A stretch of DNA of 31,957 bases, taken from an uncultured bacterium (GTDB taxonomy: Bacteria > Actinomycetota > Coriobacteriia > Coriobacteriales > Coriobacteriaceae). Where the stretch lies: the NCBI GenBank assembly GCA_905214465.1, contig CAJMMD010000027.1, forward strand, positions 1 through 31,957, in the 5' to 3' direction. Of this stretch, positions 30,018-31,957 are shown one piece after another. A program made the position numbers and the translations under genes. The notes under the pieces were generated by a model, which was not told the origin of the DNA, ran no database searches, and saw nothing but the letters and a program-made list of their open reading frames with translations. The stretch's first letter is position 1. Every line of letters starts with the position of its first letter.

Positions 30018-31688
30018 CTAAACCTCCATGACGACCGGGATGATCATCGGACGGGTGCGCGTACGGCTCCAGATAAAGTTAGAGAGCGAATCGCGCACGG
30101 CCTTGCGAATGGCATCGGAACCGCTGCTGGTAAAGCTGAACTTACCCTTCTCGATCGTCTTCATAATGGACGCGGAGGCATCCTCGGAGAACTGGTCGTC
30201 GATGGCAAACGAGACGCCGCGGCCCGAGAACTCGATGGCCTCGATCTTCTTATGTTTGAGGGAGACGATGGCAACGGCCGTGACCATACCGTCGTTGGCG
30301 AGCTTCTGGCGATCGCGCAGGACGATGGGGTCGGTATCGCCGATACGCAGGCCGTCGACGTAAACGACACCGGACTCGACGGGCGTACCGCGCTTGACGA
30401 TACCACCGCGCATCTCGAGCGTGTCGCCGTTATCGAGGATAAAGATATGATCGTCCTTGATGCCCATCTTGCGGGCCAGCTGGGCATGGGCGCGCAGATG
30501 CACGGCCTCACCGTGAACCGGCATAAAATACGTGGGCTTGGCCATGGCCATCAGGAGCTTGAGCTCCTCCTGGCTACCGTGACCCGAGACGTGGACGAGA
30601 GCGCGGTTCTTATCCCACACGTCGCAGCCGAGCTTGGCCAGGCTGTTGACGACCTGCTGGACGGCCTTCTCGTTGCCAGGAACGGGAGTTGCCGAGAGGA
30701 TAACGGTATCGCCCTCGTGGATGGAGAGCGTCTTGTGCTCGCCATTGGCCATGCGGGACAGGGCCGACAGCGGCTCGCCCTGCGAACCAGTGCACATGAC
30801 GACGATCTTGTCGTCAGGCAGGTTATCGATATCGAAGGCATCGATGATATCGGCATCATCGATGTTGAGATAACCGAGCTCGCGCGCCACGCGGGTGTTC
30901 GTGAGCATGGAGCGACCGGTCACAACGACCTTACGGCCGCACTTGCGGGCGGCATCGCAGATCTGCTGCAAACGATGGATGTGGCTCGAGAACGATGCGA
31001 CGAACACGCGACCCGGGGCGTTCTTGATGGCGTGCAGCAGGTTGGGACCAACCTCGGCCTCGGACTTGGTAAAGCCGGGAACCGTGGCATTGGTGGAGTC
31101 GGAAAGCAGCAGGTCGATGCCCTGCTTGGCAAAGCGGCTGATAGCGGCATAGTCGGGCGTGACGCCATCGATGGGCGTCTGGTCGAGCTTAAAGTCGCCG
31201 GTGTGCATAACGGTGCCCTGATTGGTGCGGATGAACACGCCCAGAGCGCCGGGGATGGAGTGCGTCATCGAGAAGAAGTCGAGCGAGATGCCGCCGAGGT
31301 TGACATGGCTGCCGCCCTTGACCTCGCGGAACTTAGGCGCGCGGATGCGGAACTCGGAGAGCTTGCCCTCGATAAAGCCGAGCGTCAGCTTGCTCGAGAA
31401 GATGGGCACCTTGTTGTTGAGGTCCTGCAGCAGGTACGGAAGCGAACCGGTGTGGTCCTCGTGGCCGTGGGTGACGATGATACCGCGGAGCTTCTCCTCG
31501 TTCTCCAGAACATAGGTGTAGTCGGGAAGCACCAGGTCGATACCAGGCTGGGAGTCATCCGGGAACATAAGGCCGGCGTCGACGAGCACCATGTCGTCGC
31601 CGCACTCGAAGACCGTCATGTTCTTGCCGATGCCGTCAAGGCCGCCAAGCGGAATGATCTTCAAGGGAGATGATTTTTTAGCTGCCAT
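30018..31688 (-). CDS. rnj: Ribonuclease J
   Basis: A 556-residue metallo-beta-lactamase/beta-CASP ribonuclease with 5'-exonuclease and endonuclease activity in mRNA decay and rRNA maturation. The zinc motif HGHEDH is at residues 74-79, and later motifs include LSDSTNAT and the beta-CASP segment MCTGSQGEP. GHGSQEELKLL and PVHGEAVHLRAH follow in the order normal for RNase J. Length is standard. The frame is open further upstream to 31841, but MAAKKSSPLKIIPLGG at 31688 is the natural start. The nearest strong ribosome site, AAAGGA, is about 14 bases away, so initiation may be unusual. It appears to head the rnj-ftsK-rodZ run. Confidence 0.96.
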   Translation of the reverse strand: MAAKKSSPLKIIPLGGLDGIGKNMTVFECGDDMVLVDAGLMFPDDSQPGIDLVLPDYTYVLENEEKLRGIIVTHGHEDHTGSLPYLLQDLNNKVPIFSSKLTLGFIEGKLSEFRIRAPKFREVKGGSHVNLGGISLDFFSMTHSIPGALGVFIRTNQGTVMHTGDFKLDQTPIDGVTPDYAAISRFAKQGIDLLLSDSTNATVPGFTKSEAEVGPNLLHAIKNAPGRVFVASFSSHIHRLQQICDAARKCGRKVVVTGRSMLTNTRVARELGYLNIDDADIIDAFDIDNLPDDKIVVMCTGSQGEPLSALSRMANGEHKTLSIHEGDTVILSATPVPGNEKAVQQVVNSLAKLGCDVWDKNRALVHVSGHGSQEELKLLMAMAKPTYFMPVHGEAVHLRAHAQLARKMGIKDDHIFILDNGDTLEMRGGIVKRGTPVESGVVYVDGLRIGDTDPIVLRDRQKLANDGMVTAVAIVSLKHKKIEAIEFSGRGVSFAIDDQFSEDASASIMKTIEKGKFSFTSSGSDAIRKAVRDSLSNFIWSRTRTRPMIIPVVMEV

Positions 31689-31957
31689 AGGTGAGTGTTG
31701 TTTCCTTTCTTCGAAACGTGTCTGGAACAACCGACGGGGCGCTTCTGGCAAACCGACCGCCGGGAACGTACAAACATGCATCGCAGAGTCGATGCAATAA
31801 CCACAGTATGATACCCATTTGCACAACAACAGACCACCCATGCATCAAAGCCCCATCTGAACCGGTCTATCCCGTCGGTCTGGGGCCATCGGGGTCCGGG
31901 GCGGGTTAAGTTTGCTGCTCTACAGTCCTGCGCAAGACGGAAAGCACATTAAGTGCT
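31689..31957 (-). other. Leader and upstream region of rnj
   Basis: No gene is supported here. On the minus strand the leader contains a 7-bp hairpin (TGCATCG-CAGAGT-CGATGCA at 31777-31796) and a -10-like TATCAT (about 31814-31809) without a good -35. At the edge AGCAC-ATTAA-GTGCT (31943-31957) is an inverted repeat that may continue outside. Confidence 0.4.

Noticed and set aside
29817..31673. A 618-codon open frame on the plus strand opposite rnj
   Set aside because: It is the shadow of RNase J, whose motifs are complete on the minus strand.

Overview
The window looks like an ordinary chromosomal segment from a Coriobacteriia actinobacterium, most likely Collinsella or a close relative; that is inference from gene content, not from a marker gene. 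Two gene blocks follow actinobacterial order. Block one is pgsA-like / FHA (GarA-like) / MerR (FtsR-like). Block two is dut-nrdR-LysM / lexA / hflX-miaA-miaB / recX-recA / pgsA-ftsK-rnj, as in mycobacteria. RNase Y and SpoVS, more typical of Firmicutes, sit inside block two. No rRNA, tRNA, CRISPR array, phage gene or transposase was seen.

Layout. 1-1885 (minus) is a very G+C-rich ABC exporter operon of the lantibiotic-immunity type, cut by the left edge. 2282-6100 (plus) is a run of pgsA-like, FHA, MerR, apt and a secreted NlpC/P60 hydrolase, closed by a hairpin terminator. 6176-7817 has a DegV fatty-acid-binding gene with two palindromes at its promoter, converging on a DUF1836 regulator whose own promoter carries half of the degV palindrome. 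7971-10329 has thioredoxin reductase (minus) and a GT28 glycolipid glycosyltransferase (plus). 10330-10723 is gene-free but dense in structure: two long stem-loop elements share a core in opposite orientation and flank a 21-bp-arm hairpin. 10724-13628 is an SOS locus: dut, nrdR and a LysM membrane protein face lexA across three LexA boxes, and lexA is joined to a membrane acyltransferase gene. 13613-18733 carries hflX, miaA, miaB, spoVS and a MutL-like GHKL ATPase. 18735-22395 carries rny, recX and recA, with a fourth LexA box inside the recA promoter. 22654-31688 carries cinA, pgsA, rimO, yajQ, a RodZ-like gene, ftsK and rnj, mostly head to tail.

How the genes fit together. The DNA-damage circuit is visible as a unit: RecA and RecX, LexA, a probable LexA-controlled division inhibitor, and NrdR and dUTPase adjusting the nucleotide supply. 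RNase Y and RNase J serve RNA turnover, MiaA, MiaB, RimO and HflX serve translation, and FtsK, the RodZ-like protein and the PgsA proteins serve division, shape and membrane. The points most worth following up are the paired stem-loop elements at 10343-10707, the 12-bp hairpin burying the nrdR start codon, the shared operator linking degV with the DUF1836 gene, the helically phased repeats upstream of recA, the MutL-like ATPase, and the conserved Thr motif in the FHA protein.
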